DNA of 64,000 nt, taken from contig DATAKF010000049.1 of assembly GCA_036261775.1 (NCBI GenBank), positions 18,938 to 82,937 of the forward strand, given 5' to 3'. The translations under genes and the position numbers were made by a program. The stretch is from PMG-095 sp036261775 (lineage in GTDB: Bacteria; Myxococcota_A; Polyangia; Polyangiales; Polyangiaceae). Position 1 is the first letter of the stretch; each line of letters opens with the position of its first letter. Positions 22,345 to 31,265 of the stretch are shown here, one piece after another. Under the pieces are notes generated by a model. That model was given only the letters and a program-made list of their open reading frames with translations. It searched no databases and was not told the origin of the DNA.

Positions 22345-25300
22345 TTAGCGAGACGCTTGCTCCAGGTACGCGCAGAGAGCGTTCACGAGCTTGATCTGCT
22401 GTGGCGTCTTGCACGATGCGCGCGCAAGCTCAGGGCTCGCGACCAGCACGCACAACGCTTGGGCGCGCGACACCGCCACGTTCAGGCGATTGTGGCTGAA
22501 CAAGAACTCGAGCCCGCGCGGCGCGTCTTCGGCGGTGGAGCTGGTCATCGAATAGATGACGATGGGCGCTTCGCGACCTTGGAACTTGTCGACGGTGCCG
22601 ACCATCACGCCTTCGGGCAACGCCCGGCGCAGCGCAGCGACCTGCACGTTGTAGGGCGCGACCACGAGCACGTCGTCCGGGGTGAGCGGGCGCGCCGGGC
22701 CTTGGCGTGGTTGAAACGTGGACCCCGGCGCAAGCATGCGCTCGACGAGGCTCTTCACGGCTGCGACTTCTTCCGGCGACTGGTTGGTGTTGCCACGATG
22801 CTCGACTGGACAGAAACGGAGGCCCGCGTCGGAAAGCCCTCCGCCAAGGCTGACAGCCTGGTTTTCCAGCCCCAAGGTTGCGGCGGGGGTGAGCCGGCCC
22901 TCGTAAAAAGCGCCTGAGATGAAGCGGCAGATGCTGGGGTGCAGGCGCCGGGTCTTCGGCAAGAACACGCCCAGGTTGGGCGGAATCGTCAGCGCGTCGC
23001 CGCCCAGCCAATGCTCGAGCGTCGACACCTCCGCGCCGGGCGGGTGCACGCCCTTCTGCGGTTGCTCGAGCTGCGCCGGATCGCCGAACAGCACCAAGCC
23101 CTTGCCGGCCCGCGCTACGGCCAGCGCATTGGCCAGCGACATCTGCCCGGCTTCGTCGATCACCAGCGCGTCGACGCTGCCCGCGTAGTCGTCACGCGCC
23201 CAGGTCCAAGCGGTGCCGCCCAGCAGATTGACTCGCCCTGCTTCCAGCTCGGCGCGCGCCTTGTCCTTGTTGCTGTCGATTCGAAACGGCCAAACCTTGT
23301 CGCTGTCCTCGTCGGCTTCCAGGTGCAGGGCGCGCGCCAGCTCTCGCTCTCCCGCCGCACCAGCCTGCACGCACACTTGCTCGAGCAGGTGCTTGATGAC
23401 CGCGTGGCTGTTGGCGGTCACGCCCACGCGCTTGCCCTGCCTCAAAAGCTCGCAAATCATGCGGGCGGCTTGGTACGTCTTGCCGGAGCCGGGCGGCCCC
23501 TGCACTGCTACCACGCTGCCAGTCAGCTCGCCCGTCAGCCGCGCCAAGGCATGCTCGGGCGGCTCGTCCACGCGAACCAAGGCGCCACTCGCAGCCGAAG
23601 CAGGCGGCGTGCGAAACAGCAGCGCGCGGGCCGCTTCGAAGCCGGGCTGCTCGTTCAACACCGCTTCGCCCAACGCCAACAAACTTTCGGGGAGAGGCTT
23701 GCTGTCGATCGGTTTGCCCACGATCAAGGCTCGAGGATGAGGCGCCGTGGAACGCAAGCCGCGCTTGATCTTGACGTGGCGCGCTCCGACCTCGAGCACG
23801 CCAGCAGGCTTGCCGGTGTCCGGATCGCACGGCTCGGGCGTCGTGCGCAGTGAGTGCTCTTGCTCGGGAAACTCGTAGAGCAAGACGGCCGATTGCTTGA
23901 TCCGCGTAAGCTCTTTGACGAACGTCAGCCCGGCGATGCAGCCGCGGTCTTCCAGGCGGTCAGCCGGCGCAAGCTCTGCCGTGCGGTAGTGCTCCCACCA
24001 GCCACTCTTGGCCTCACGCCAGTGAAATTCCAGCAAATCGGCGAGCAATTGCCGGGATTTTGCCTGCGGATGGGCCGCATCGGCGGTCAGGCGCTGGCTG
24101 AGCGCGCGCGTCAGCTGCTGACGCTCGTTCAGGCCTTCCGGCGGCTTCGACTCGGCGCGTTCCGGGCGCCGCAGCGTCACTCCCGTCTTTTGCTCCAGCT
24201 CGCCGCGCAGCCGCTCCAAGAACGTGCGCAGCTGCGCCGTCGAACGGCAGTCGTCCTCGTTGTAGCTTTGTACCTGGGCCTTCAGCTCGGAGACGGGCAG
24301 TACTTCGTCCTGCGTCTCGAGCCACCAGCCGAACAGCTGCATGGCGCGCGCCGCTTCACGCAGCGCCGTCTTGCGCGTGTAGCCGTGCAGGCTCTCCAGC
24401 TCCTTCAAGCTGTAGCTCTCGACCGAAGCGCGAAAGCCGTGCCGCACGATCGGCAGCAAGTCCACCAGCACGCCATCGCGCAAGAGCTGGTCCACCTCGG
24501 CTTCGCGCGTGGCGTGGCGGCACGACAGCTTCTTCAGCGCGTCGGCCTCGCGGTGCCCAAAGTGGTACAAGTGCAGGTGCGGAAACTCTTCGCGACCGAG
24601 CAGCACGCGGTCGATGATTTGCTCGAAAGCGCGCTTCTCTTCCGCGCGATTGACGGCCCAGTAGGCCCTGTAGCGCGCGGGTCCTGCGGCGTCGCGCACC
24701 GTGAAATCCAGCTCGGGCTCGCCGAAATCGACCAACCCGAACAGGTATTCGAGGCCACCGTCGAACACGAAGGAGTCGCCTTCTAGATCGAGGAACAAGT
24801 CGCCCGGCGTGGGCTTCGGCAGCGCCTCGAGCCCGACCCCAGGCGTCTCTTGCGGCAGGAGCTCGTACAGCGGGCGCTGCTGTTCACGACCACGCAGCTG
24901 CAGCGCCGCTTGCTCACGTACCCGCTCGAGCGAGTCCTTCTGAATGCCGTCGATACCGCGCTCGCGATCGAGCTTGCCCAGCTCTGCCAGGCGCGTGATC
25001 GCGGCCAGACCGAGTCGATCGCGCTGACGACGGGTGATGCCGGCTACGAGCGCCAAATGGTCGTCTTCGCGTCGTCGATCTTCGCAGCGCTTCCAGTAAC
25101 GACACACGCCGCAGTGCTCTACCGGCTCCGGGTACGGCTCGGTGGCGGCGCCGTGGCTCGCCACGAACGCCTGCATGCGCTCGCGCACGCTGCGAAAATA
25201 GGCGTCGTAGTCAGCCGTGAGCAGGCTGACGGGCGCCAGCTCGGCTCCGCCGCCCGCGATGTGAAATTGCCGAGGAAACACGCCTTGCAGCTGGGTTAGC

Positions 25301-25770
25301 TGATCCGTGTACGCGCACAGCTGCAGCACGGCGCGGGCCTTGGCTTCGCGCGACAGCTTGGCGTCGACCGGCTCGTAGTGGTGAGCCCAGCGGCCGCCTC
25401 CTCCCGGCACCTTCTGCAAGAAGTCGGGACGCCCGACCCAGCTGGGCGTGAGCAGCGTACCTTGGTAAATCAGGTCGGCGCCCGCGCTCATGGCGGCAAG
25501 CGTGGCTTCAGCCGCGCGCTCCATGCCTGCTTGACCGGGCGCGTTCGTGATTTTCACGATCTGACGCCCCTGTTCCTCGAAGTACTCGAGCACGCGCGCT
25601 TCGTGCTCGTCGCCGCGCTTTTCGAGCAAACGCCGCTCGATGTCGTTCTGCGCGGGCCGCGTCAGCTCACCCGCGTCGACGCGCAGCTCGAGCGACGTCA
25701 GGTGCTGGCAAGCCAGGAAATTGCCGACCTCGGTGGCCGAAAAACTCACGAAGCCGTCGCGCTGACGCAT
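22345..25770 (-). CDS. RecB-like nuclease / RNase H-fold / SF1 helicase fusion (TM0106-like)
   Basis: The 1141-residue protein has three parts. The N-terminal quarter is a RecB/Cas4-type PD-(D/E)XK region (VGRPDFLQKV, then EPVDAKLS and LQLCAYTDQL) with a Cys early (LACQHL) and a trio further on (CGVCRYWKRC), suggesting an iron-sulfur cluster. The middle (about 310-520) is an RNase H-like exonuclease domain (GDLFLDLEGD to SYNEDDCRST). The last 470 residues are an SF1 helicase: Walker A GPPGSGKT, VIDEAGQMS, LFGDPAQLEQP, VGTVDKFQGRE and NVAVSRAQ. This matches the TM0106/UvrD-like DNA2-type group. Repair or defence is likely but not shown. Confidence 0.85.
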   Translation of the reverse strand: MRQRDGFVSFSATEVGNFLACQHLTSLELRVDAGELTRPAQNDIERRLLEKRGDEHEARVLEYFEEQGRQIVKITNAPGQAGMERAAEATLAAMSAGADLIYQGTLLTPSWVGRPDFLQKVPGGGGRWAHHYEPVDAKLSREAKARAVLQLCAYTDQLTQLQGVFPRQFHIAGGGAELAPVSLLTADYDAYFRSVRERMQAFVASHGAATEPYPEPVEHCGVCRYWKRCEDRRREDDHLALVAGITRRQRDRLGLAAITRLAELGKLDRERGIDGIQKDSLERVREQAALQLRGREQQRPLYELLPQETPGVGLEALPKPTPGDLFLDLEGDSFVFDGGLEYLFGLVDFGEPELDFTVRDAAGPARYRAYWAVNRAEEKRAFEQIIDRVLLGREEFPHLHLYHFGHREADALKKLSCRHATREAEVDQLLRDGVLVDLLPIVRHGFRASVESYSLKELESLHGYTRKTALREAARAMQLFGWWLETQDEVLPVSELKAQVQSYNEDDCRSTAQLRTFLERLRGELEQKTGVTLRRPERAESKPPEGLNERQQLTRALSQRLTADAAHPQAKSRQLLADLLEFHWREAKSGWWEHYRTAELAPADRLEDRGCIAGLTFVKELTRIKQSAVLLYEFPEQEHSLRTTPEPCDPDTGKPAGVLEVGARHVKIKRGLRSTAPHPRALIVGKPIDSKPLPESLLALGEAVLNEQPGFEAARALLFRTPPASAASGALVRVDEPPEHALARLTGELTGSVVAVQGPPGSGKTYQAARMICELLRQGKRVGVTANSHAVIKHLLEQVCVQAGAAGERELARALHLEADEDSDKVWPFRIDSNKDKARAELEAGRVNLLGGTAWTWARDDYAGSVDALVIDEAGQMSLANALAVARAGKGLVLFGDPAQLEQPQKGVHPPGAEVSTLEHWLGGDALTIPPNLGVFLPKTRRLHPSICRFISGAFYEGRLTPAATLGLENQAVSLGGGLSDAGLRFCPVEHRGNTNQSPEEVAAVKSLVERMLAPGSTFQPRQGPARPLTPDDVLVVAPYNVQVAALRRALPEGVMVGTVDKFQGREAPIVIYSMTSSTAEDAPRGLEFLFSHNRLNVAVSRAQALCVLVASPELARASCKTPQQIKLVNALCAYLEQASR

Positions 25771-25833
25771 GCGCCGGGGACTGTAGCTGAAGTAGTGAGG
25801 CGTGAGGATTGAGGATTGAGCGCAAGACCCGAG

Positions 25834-27858
25834 CTACGCGTCGGCGGGGGCGCCAGTGCCGGAACCAGCCGAGGCGGGATCGAAGAGCGGCAGAGCCTCG
25901 CGGATGGCGCCGCTGGTACCGACGAAGTACACGACGTCCCCGGCCTCGAATGGCGCGTGCGGGTCCGGGTTTTGCAGCAGCTGCTCGCCGCGTTGCACCC
26001 CTACGACCAGCACGCCCGTGGTGCTGCGCAAGTGCATTTGCACGGCCGACGCGCCTGCGGCGGCGCTGTTCTCGCGCACCAGCACGGACTCGATCTTCAG
26101 CTCGGACAGCGCGCGCACCTCGCCCAGCTGCGCGCGCGGCAGCGTCTGCTTGCGCTCGCTGGTCTGTGTTTCGGAGCGGATGGTCTGGATGCTCGACTCG
26201 ATGACGTTGCGCGGCAACTCGATGCTGCGCAAGAGCCGCGCGATGACCTCGACCGCGCCTTCGACCTCTTCGGCGACCACGTCGCGCGCCCCCATCTTGA
26301 CCAAACCTTCGCGCTCCGCCAGGTAACGCGTACGCATCAAGATGGGCACGTTGGGTGACACGCGCCGCAACATGTCCACCACCCGCTGAGCCGCCTGTTG
26401 ATCGTTCATGAGCAGCACCACGAGCCGCGCCTCTCGTAGGTGGGCGTGGCCGAGCGCTTCTTCGCTGGTGGCGTCGCCGTAATACACCGGCAAGCCCATC
26501 TCCTTGCCGCGACGCACGTTGTCGGCGTTCAGCTCCAGCACCACGAACGGCGCGCCTGCGCCTTGCAAAGCGCGGGCCGCCAGCTTTCCGGCGACGCCGA
26601 AGCCGATGATAATGACGTGATTTTCGAGCTTTCGGCTCTCGTCGGCTTCGTCGATGCTGCGCACGCCGATCAGGCGTTCGAGCGGCGCGAGCAGCCGCTC
26701 ACCGGCGGTGATGTGCGGCGCCGCACGCACCAGCAGGGGCGTCAGGAACATGCTGGCGATACCGGCCGCCAAGAGCGGGCTGACCGCCGCGTCGTCGACC
26801 ACTTTGTTGGATTGGGCCAAGCGCGCCAGCACGAAGCCAAACTCACCGAACTGCGCCAAGCCGACGCCCGCCAGCCACGCCACGCGCGACGGAAAGCGCA
26901 TGGCCATGGCGGCCAACGTGGCTAGGAAGCCCTTGGCGACCAGAAAGCCGAGCAGCAGCCCGCCCACCAGCAACGGCTGCGAGACCACGACCCGCACGTC
27001 GAAGAGCATGCCGAGCGACACGAAGAACACGCTCACGAACGCGTCGCGCAGCGGCAAAATGTCGCCCATGGCGCGGTGGCTGTACTCCGTGTCGGCCACC
27101 ACCATGCCGCCCAAAAACGCGCCCAAAGCCAGCGACAAGCCGACCATGGACGTGAGCCACGCCGTGCCGATGCACAGCGCCAAAATGGCGAGCAAGAACA
27201 CCTCGCGGCTGCGACTGGCGTCGACCCAACCCAGAATTTTGGGCACGACGAAGCGCGCCAACACCACCGTGCCCACCACCACGACCGCCGCCTTGCCGAG
27301 CGCCAGGCCCACGCTGGCAACGGCGTCACCAGCCTGCGCGCCGGGGCCCAGCAGCGGCACGATCAGCACCATCGGCACCACGCACAGATCCTGAAAGATC
27401 AGCGTGCCGACGATGAACTTACCGTGCGGCGCGTCCAGCTCGCGCCGCTCGGACAGCGCCCGCAGCACGATGGCCGTGCTGGAGAGCGCGAAGGCAAAGC
27501 CGTAGAACAACCCGCGCCCCGGCGGCTGCCCGAGGAGCACGGCGATCAGCGTCGTGACGGCTGTCGTCAAACCCACCTGCAGAGCGCCGCCCAGCGCCAC
27601 CTGCCGCAAGACGTCGCGCAGCCGCGCCAGGGAGAATTCCAGGCCGATCGAGAACAGCAGCAGCACCACCCCGACCTCCGCCAGGACCTCGATGGCGTGC
27701 ACGGACGAGACCAACCGCAGCCCAAACGGACCGAGCAGGGCGCCCGCCAACAGCAGGCCTGCGACCGTGGGTAGCTTGAGCCGCGCCAAAACGACGGTGA
27801 CGAACACCGCCAGAGCCGCCACGATGGCTAGTTCGTCGAGAAGCGGTACCTGTCCCAT
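25834..27858 (-). CDS. CPA2-family monovalent cation:proton antiporter with TrkA-N/TrkA-C (KefB-like)
   Basis: The 674-residue product has about twelve transmembrane segments in residues 1-390 (Na_H_Exchanger type, with LLLFSIGLEFSLARL and LGAFLGGMVVADTEYS). A cytoplasmic Rossmann TrkA-N domain follows (VIIIGFGVAGKLAARALQG, with VVLELNADN), and a TrkA-C domain comes last. These gate KefB/KefC-type K+ efflux with NAD or glutathione-adduct ligands. Start ATG 27858 is preceded by a purine-poor region. It lies 63 bases after the nuclease-helicase gene on the same strand; a functional link is not evident. Confidence 0.85.
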   Translation of the reverse strand: MGQVPLLDELAIVAALAVFVTVVLARLKLPTVAGLLLAGALLGPFGLRLVSSVHAIEVLAEVGVVLLLFSIGLEFSLARLRDVLRQVALGGALQVGLTTAVTTLIAVLLGQPPGRGLFYGFAFALSSTAIVLRALSERRELDAPHGKFIVGTLIFQDLCVVPMVLIVPLLGPGAQAGDAVASVGLALGKAAVVVVGTVVLARFVVPKILGWVDASRSREVFLLAILALCIGTAWLTSMVGLSLALGAFLGGMVVADTEYSHRAMGDILPLRDAFVSVFFVSLGMLFDVRVVVSQPLLVGGLLLGFLVAKGFLATLAAMAMRFPSRVAWLAGVGLAQFGEFGFVLARLAQSNKVVDDAAVSPLLAAGIASMFLTPLLVRAAPHITAGERLLAPLERLIGVRSIDEADESRKLENHVIIIGFGVAGKLAARALQGAGAPFVVLELNADNVRRGKEMGLPVYYGDATSEEALGHAHLREARLVVLLMNDQQAAQRVVDMLRRVSPNVPILMRTRYLAEREGLVKMGARDVVAEEVEGAVEVIARLLRSIELPRNVIESSIQTIRSETQTSERKQTLPRAQLGEVRALSELKIESVLVRENSAAAGASAVQMHLRSTTGVLVVGVQRGEQLLQNPDPHAPFEAGDVVYFVGTSGAIREALPLFDPASAGSGTGAPADA

Positions 27859-27957
27859 CAGCGGTCCGCATAGTCGTCGGTCCTTGCCGCTTGCGCGACA
27901 AGAATTTGCCGGGAGGCCGCGCTGTATCGAAACGCGCCGCGCCGTTTCGGCAGGCGC

Positions 27958-28206
27958 TCAGCGGTTCGCGTTGGTGAGCCGCTGCAGCGCAGTGAGCACG
28001 CTCGCGAGAATGCGCTCGCGCTCGCTAGTCGTAGGCGCCTCGACGCGCGCTGCGGCCAGCACCGCGCGACCGAGTGAGCTAGCGCTGGGCGGCGGCGGCA
28101 CGAGCTCGAGCGGGCGAGAGGGGGCGCGAGCGGCGGGTTTGGGAGCTGCCAGGCGACCTGTGAGCAAGGGACCGTGGAACGAGCGACGTGCCGAAGCGTT
28201 GGCCAT
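27958..28206 (-). CDS. Small hypothetical protein with strong RBS
   Basis: The 82-residue product has an Ala/Pro/Arg-rich N-terminal half (MANASARRSFHG) and a helical C-terminal half (SERERILASVLTALQRLTNAN). A clear Shine-Dalgarno-like GAGGA lies about five bases before the ATG, which argues for a real gene. No family recognised. It sits upstream of the antiporter on the same strand, 99 bases away. Confidence 0.5.
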   Translation of the reverse strand: MANASARRSFHGPLLTGRLAAPKPAARAPSRPLELVPPPPSASSLGRAVLAAARVEAPTTSERERILASVLTALQRLTNANR

Positions 28207-28372
28207 AAATCCTCGTGAATCGCTGATGGAGGTAGGCCCCGGCGCGTTTCACGGCCGTGACGCAGGGGCTTCCGCTGCTCGCGCGACGGGAGCGGCACCT
28301 TCTCTGAGCAAAAATGGCGATCGCAGGGCCCCAACGCTTCCGGTTTCGAGCCGCCAGCGCTAGGCAGAAGGC

Positions 28373-29500
28373 ATGAAAACGCCCTTCGGGAAGCAGCCGA
28401 GCGGCCTTCGTCTGGAGCGCATGCAGGCCTCGGCCCGCTACCGAGACGGAGAGTTTCGCAACCTGCACCCGATCCTGCCGGGGCTCAAAGGCGGCGCGGC
28501 CATGCCGTCCATCGGGGACTTCATCTGCTCGAGCGGCCGGCGCACGCCAGGTGCGCCGCTCGCTACGCTCGATCCGCGGCCCAGCTGGGGCAAGGCGCCC
28601 GAAACCGGCCTGCGCGTCACCTGGCTCGGCCACTCCACCTTGCTGGTCGAGCTCGACGGCGTGCGCGTCTTGACCGATCCGGTTTGGGGCGAGCGCGTGT
28701 CACCCGTCGGTTTTGCGGGGCCCAAGCGCTTTCACCCCGTGCCCGTCAAGCTGAGCCAGCTACCCCCGCTCGACGCGGTGATCGTCTCGCACGACCACTA
28801 CGATCACCTCGACTACCCGACCATTTTGGAGCTGGCCAAGAGCGACGTGCCGTTCATCACCAGCCTGGGTGTCGGTTCGCACTTGGAGTCTTGGGGCATT
28901 GCCGAGAGGCGCATTACCGAGCTGGATTGGTGGGAGAGCACGCCGATCGGTGGCGGCCGTGCCCGCGTGAGCGCCGCGCCGTCGCAGCACTTCTCGGGGC
29001 GCGCGCCTGGCCTGCGCAACACCACCGCCTGGTCGTCGTTCGCGGTGCGCGGCGAGCGCCACGGCTTCTTCTTCAGCGGCGACACCGGCCTGACCACCGA
29101 GTACGCCAGCATTCGGGACAAGCTCGGCCCGTTCGATCTGGTCGCGCTCGAGGTCGGAGCTTTTCATCCGGCCTGGGGCGACATCCATCTGGGCCCAGAG
29201 AATGCGCTGAAGGCCTTCGAGCTGCTGGGCGGCGCGCGCTTTTTGCCCGTGCACTGGGGCACCTTCAACCTGGCCATGCACGATTGGGACGAACCGGCCG
29301 AGGTGCTGCTCGAAGCGGGCGCGGGTGTGCCGCTCTTGATGCCGCGCCTGGGTGAGGCAGTGGAGCCGACCCGCACGGGCGCGCCGACGCCATGGTGGCG
29401 CACGCCAGGCGTCGCGACCGATACCGCCAACACGGCGCTCCCCAGCGAATCCGAGCCCGCGCTGGATCCGAACGCTCCCCTCGCCTGGCCGCTCGATTGA
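28373..29500 (+). CDS. MBL-fold metallohydrolase, NAPE-PLD/UlaG-like
   Basis: The 375-residue protein has the metallo-beta-lactamase motifs VTWLGHSTLLVEL, ADAVIVSHDHYDHLDY (HxHxDH), FFSGDTG and LPVHWGTF. The layout with GERVSPVGFAGPKRFHPVP after the first strand matches NAPE-hydrolysing phospholipase D-like proteins in bacteria. The substrate, phospholipid or other phosphodiester, is inferred. No signal peptide. It overlaps the start of the GNAT gene (TGATGA at 29498-29503), so the pair is co-translated. Confidence 0.85.
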   Translation: MKTPFGKQPSGLRLERMQASARYRDGEFRNLHPILPGLKGGAAMPSIGDFICSSGRRTPGAPLATLDPRPSWGKAPETGLRVTWLGHSTLLVELDGVRVLTDPVWGERVSPVGFAGPKRFHPVPVKLSQLPPLDAVIVSHDHYDHLDYPTILELAKSDVPFITSLGVGSHLESWGIAERRITELDWWESTPIGGGRARVSAAPSQHFSGRAPGLRNTTAWSSFAVRGERHGFFFSGDTGLTTEYASIRDKLGPFDLVALEVGAFHPAWGDIHLGPENALKAFELLGGARFLPVHWGTFNLAMHDWDEPAEVLLEAGAGVPLLMPRLGEAVEPTRTGAPTPWWRTPGVATDTANTALPSESEPALDPNAPLAWPLD

Positions 29501-30009
29501 TGACGACCCAAGGACCAAGCTTTACGCTGCGCGAGCTGGGCGCCGACGACGCAGCTCAGTACAACCAGTTTTTCGGCCAGGGCACGCTCGCTCATCCCGA
29601 CACGTTGCGCATCACGGTGGCCGACATCGCGGCGGCGCCGTTCAAAACGTCGCACGGCGCTGAAGGCTCCACCTTCGTCGCTCAAGATGCAGCCGGCCAG
29701 TGGCTGGGCGTCGTGACCGTGGAGCGTGAACAGGGGCGCGAGAAGCGTCGGCACATTGCCTGGGTGCTGCGCATGTACGTAGGCGCCGCGAGCGCCGGAG
29801 CCGGCCTGGGTCGGGCTCTGCTGCGCGCAGCCGTCGCGCGCGCCCGGGAGCTCCCGGGCGTCGAGAAGGTGAACCTCACCGTCGCGGCGCACAACAGCCG
29901 CGCGGTGGGGCTGTACGAGTCGGAAGGCTTTCGCAGCATCGGCCGCGAAGAGGACGCCTTTCGCGACCCGACGCCCCGGGCGGAGCTGACCATGAGCCTT
30001 CGGCTATGA
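29500..30009 (+). CDS. GNAT-family N-acetyltransferase
   Basis: The 169-residue product has GNAT motif A (RMYVGAASAGAGLGRALLRA, with the acetyl-CoA pyrophosphate loop variant GAGLGRAL) and motif B (AVGLYESEGFRSIGRE). The ATG overlaps the stop of the MBL gene. The substrate is unknown; pairing with the phospholipase-like protein may be coincidental. Confidence 0.85.
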   Translation: MTTQGPSFTLRELGADDAAQYNQFFGQGTLAHPDTLRITVADIAAAPFKTSHGAEGSTFVAQDAAGQWLGVVTVEREQGREKRRHIAWVLRMYVGAASAGAGLGRALLRAAVARARELPGVEKVNLTVAAHNSRAVGLYESEGFRSIGREEDAFRDPTPRAELTMSLRL

Positions 30010-30048
30010 AGCAGCGCACCGCCCCGCGCGTGCTAAAAGCGCCACGAA

Positions 30049-30453
30049 ATGCCCGACTCTGCCGGTAACCCGACGCCCTTCGAGCGCATTGGCGGTGAAG
30101 CCAACGTGCGCGCCCTGGTCGAGCGCTTTTACGACGCCATGGACGAGCAAGAGCCGGCGCTAGCCGCCATTCACGTGCTCGAAGACGGCAAGGTCAGCCG
30201 CGCATCGCGCGACAAGTTCGCGCTGTTCTTGATCGGCTGGCTCGGCGGTCCGCAGGACTACATGCGCTTGTACGGCCACCCGCGGCTGCGCATGCGCCAC
30301 GCCCACGTCGCCGTGACTCAAGCCATGCGCGACGCTTGGATGCGCGCTATGCGGCTCGCGCTAGCGCACCCCAGCATCGACGACGGCCTGCGCGCCTTCT
30401 TGGACGAAAAACTGGGCGACGTCGCCGACTTCATGCGCAACCAGCCGAGCTAA
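30049..30453 (+). CDS. Group II truncated haemoglobin-like protein
   Basis: The 134-residue protein matches the 2/2 haemoglobin fold: an N-terminal FERIGGEANVRALVERFYDA, a GGPQDYMRLYGHPRLRMRH segment with the proximal His of the F helix, and a TQAMRDAWMRAMRLAL helix with the Trp seen in group II. Group II trHbs bind oxygen or NO. It follows the GNAT gene by 39 bases. Confidence 0.85.
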   Translation: MPDSAGNPTPFERIGGEANVRALVERFYDAMDEQEPALAAIHVLEDGKVSRASRDKFALFLIGWLGGPQDYMRLYGHPRLRMRHAHVAVTQAMRDAWMRAMRLALAHPSIDDGLRAFLDEKLGDVADFMRNQPS

Positions 30454-30772
30454 CGCGGCTTCAGCCAAGACATCGATGCCATCCGCAGGAAGGCGGGAAG
30501 CGAGATTTTTGGGGAGGGGTCGCGCGCTTCGCGCCACGAGACGAGCCACTATGGGCTCGAGCTGCCTGTTCCTGCTCGTTTCCAAGCGAATATTTTGATT
30601 TTGGTCCCCCAAAAGCAAAAATGCGTTCTCGCTTTCCTGCTGGTCCTTCCCGCCTCCCCGCCTTCCTTTCCGCCTTCCTGCGGATTCGCTCTCGCTCTCA
30701 AAGGGTGGCCTGGCGCCGCCACGGGAGATTCTGCGATTCGGGCTGCATTTTGGCAGCCCCAGCAAGCTGCGG
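30454..30772. other. Intergenic region with pyrimidine-rich tract
   Basis: This 319-base stretch has no credible gene. It contains a pyrimidine-rich tract near 30645-30680 with repeated ccgccttcctt, and lower GC around 30590-30620. The stretch ends with a hairpin near the convergent DUF3224 gene. Confidence 0.5.
30740..30759 (-). terminator. Hairpin at the end of the DUF3224 gene
   Basis: gggctgc and gcagccc form a 7-bp stem with a six-base loop 13 bases past the stop of the minus-strand DUF3224 gene. No T run follows, so only weak support. Confidence 0.35.
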
Positions 30773-31171
30773 TCACGCGCCGAAGCTGTACTCGAACGTG
30801 TAGAAGTGCTTCCCGTCTTTGATGTCGATCTGCATCTGCCCGGTCAGGCCCACCAACTCGCCCGTGCCCGAGTCCGGCGCTACCTCGAGCCGCAACGTCG
30901 GCGTGCCGCGATTCATGATGCCGTAGTGCACGAGCACGAAATTGCCCGTGCGTCCGGCCAGCTTGCCGTTCACGCGCTCTAGGGCCACGTAGACCGCGGA
31001 GCCCTTGGTGGGCGTGCCGGCGCTCAGCATCTCTACGGTGCTCGAAGCCTCGAGCGGCCCCTTGAACGACTTGACGAAGCTGGTGCGCCCGAGCACCAAG
31101 CCGTCGGCGCTGTCGTAAGGCGGTTGGCGCGTGGCAGTGACATCGAAACTCCCCTGGGCGATTTCGCTCAT
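30773..31171 (-). CDS. DUF3224 domain-containing protein
   Basis: The 132-residue protein opens AQGSFDVTATRQPPYD and continues with GRTSFVKSFKGPLEASSTVEM and ends in a DGKHFYTFEYSF strand. This is the DUF3224 beta-barrel layout; the family's function is unknown. It is divergent from the Cys-rich lipoprotein at 31266. Confidence 0.8.
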   Translation of the reverse strand: MSEIAQGSFDVTATRQPPYDSADGLVLGRTSFVKSFKGPLEASSTVEMLSAGTPTKGSAVYVALERVNGKLAGRTGNFVLVHYGIMNRGTPTLRLEVAPDSGTGELVGLTGQMQIDIKDGKHFYTFEYSFGA

Positions 31172-31265
31172 GTACCCCTTTTACCAGTCAGCAGACTGAA
31201 GAGCTCGAAACTCTGAGATATCTGAGCGTGACGCGCGCCGCGCTTTCGCGTACGAGCCGCTCAGG

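Noticed and set aside
8962..25825. ctcaatcctca words near 8965-8985 and, inverted, near 25805-25818
   Set aside because: Only 10-11 bases shared; one copy encodes the Ile/Glu/Asp tail of citrate synthase, so probably chance.
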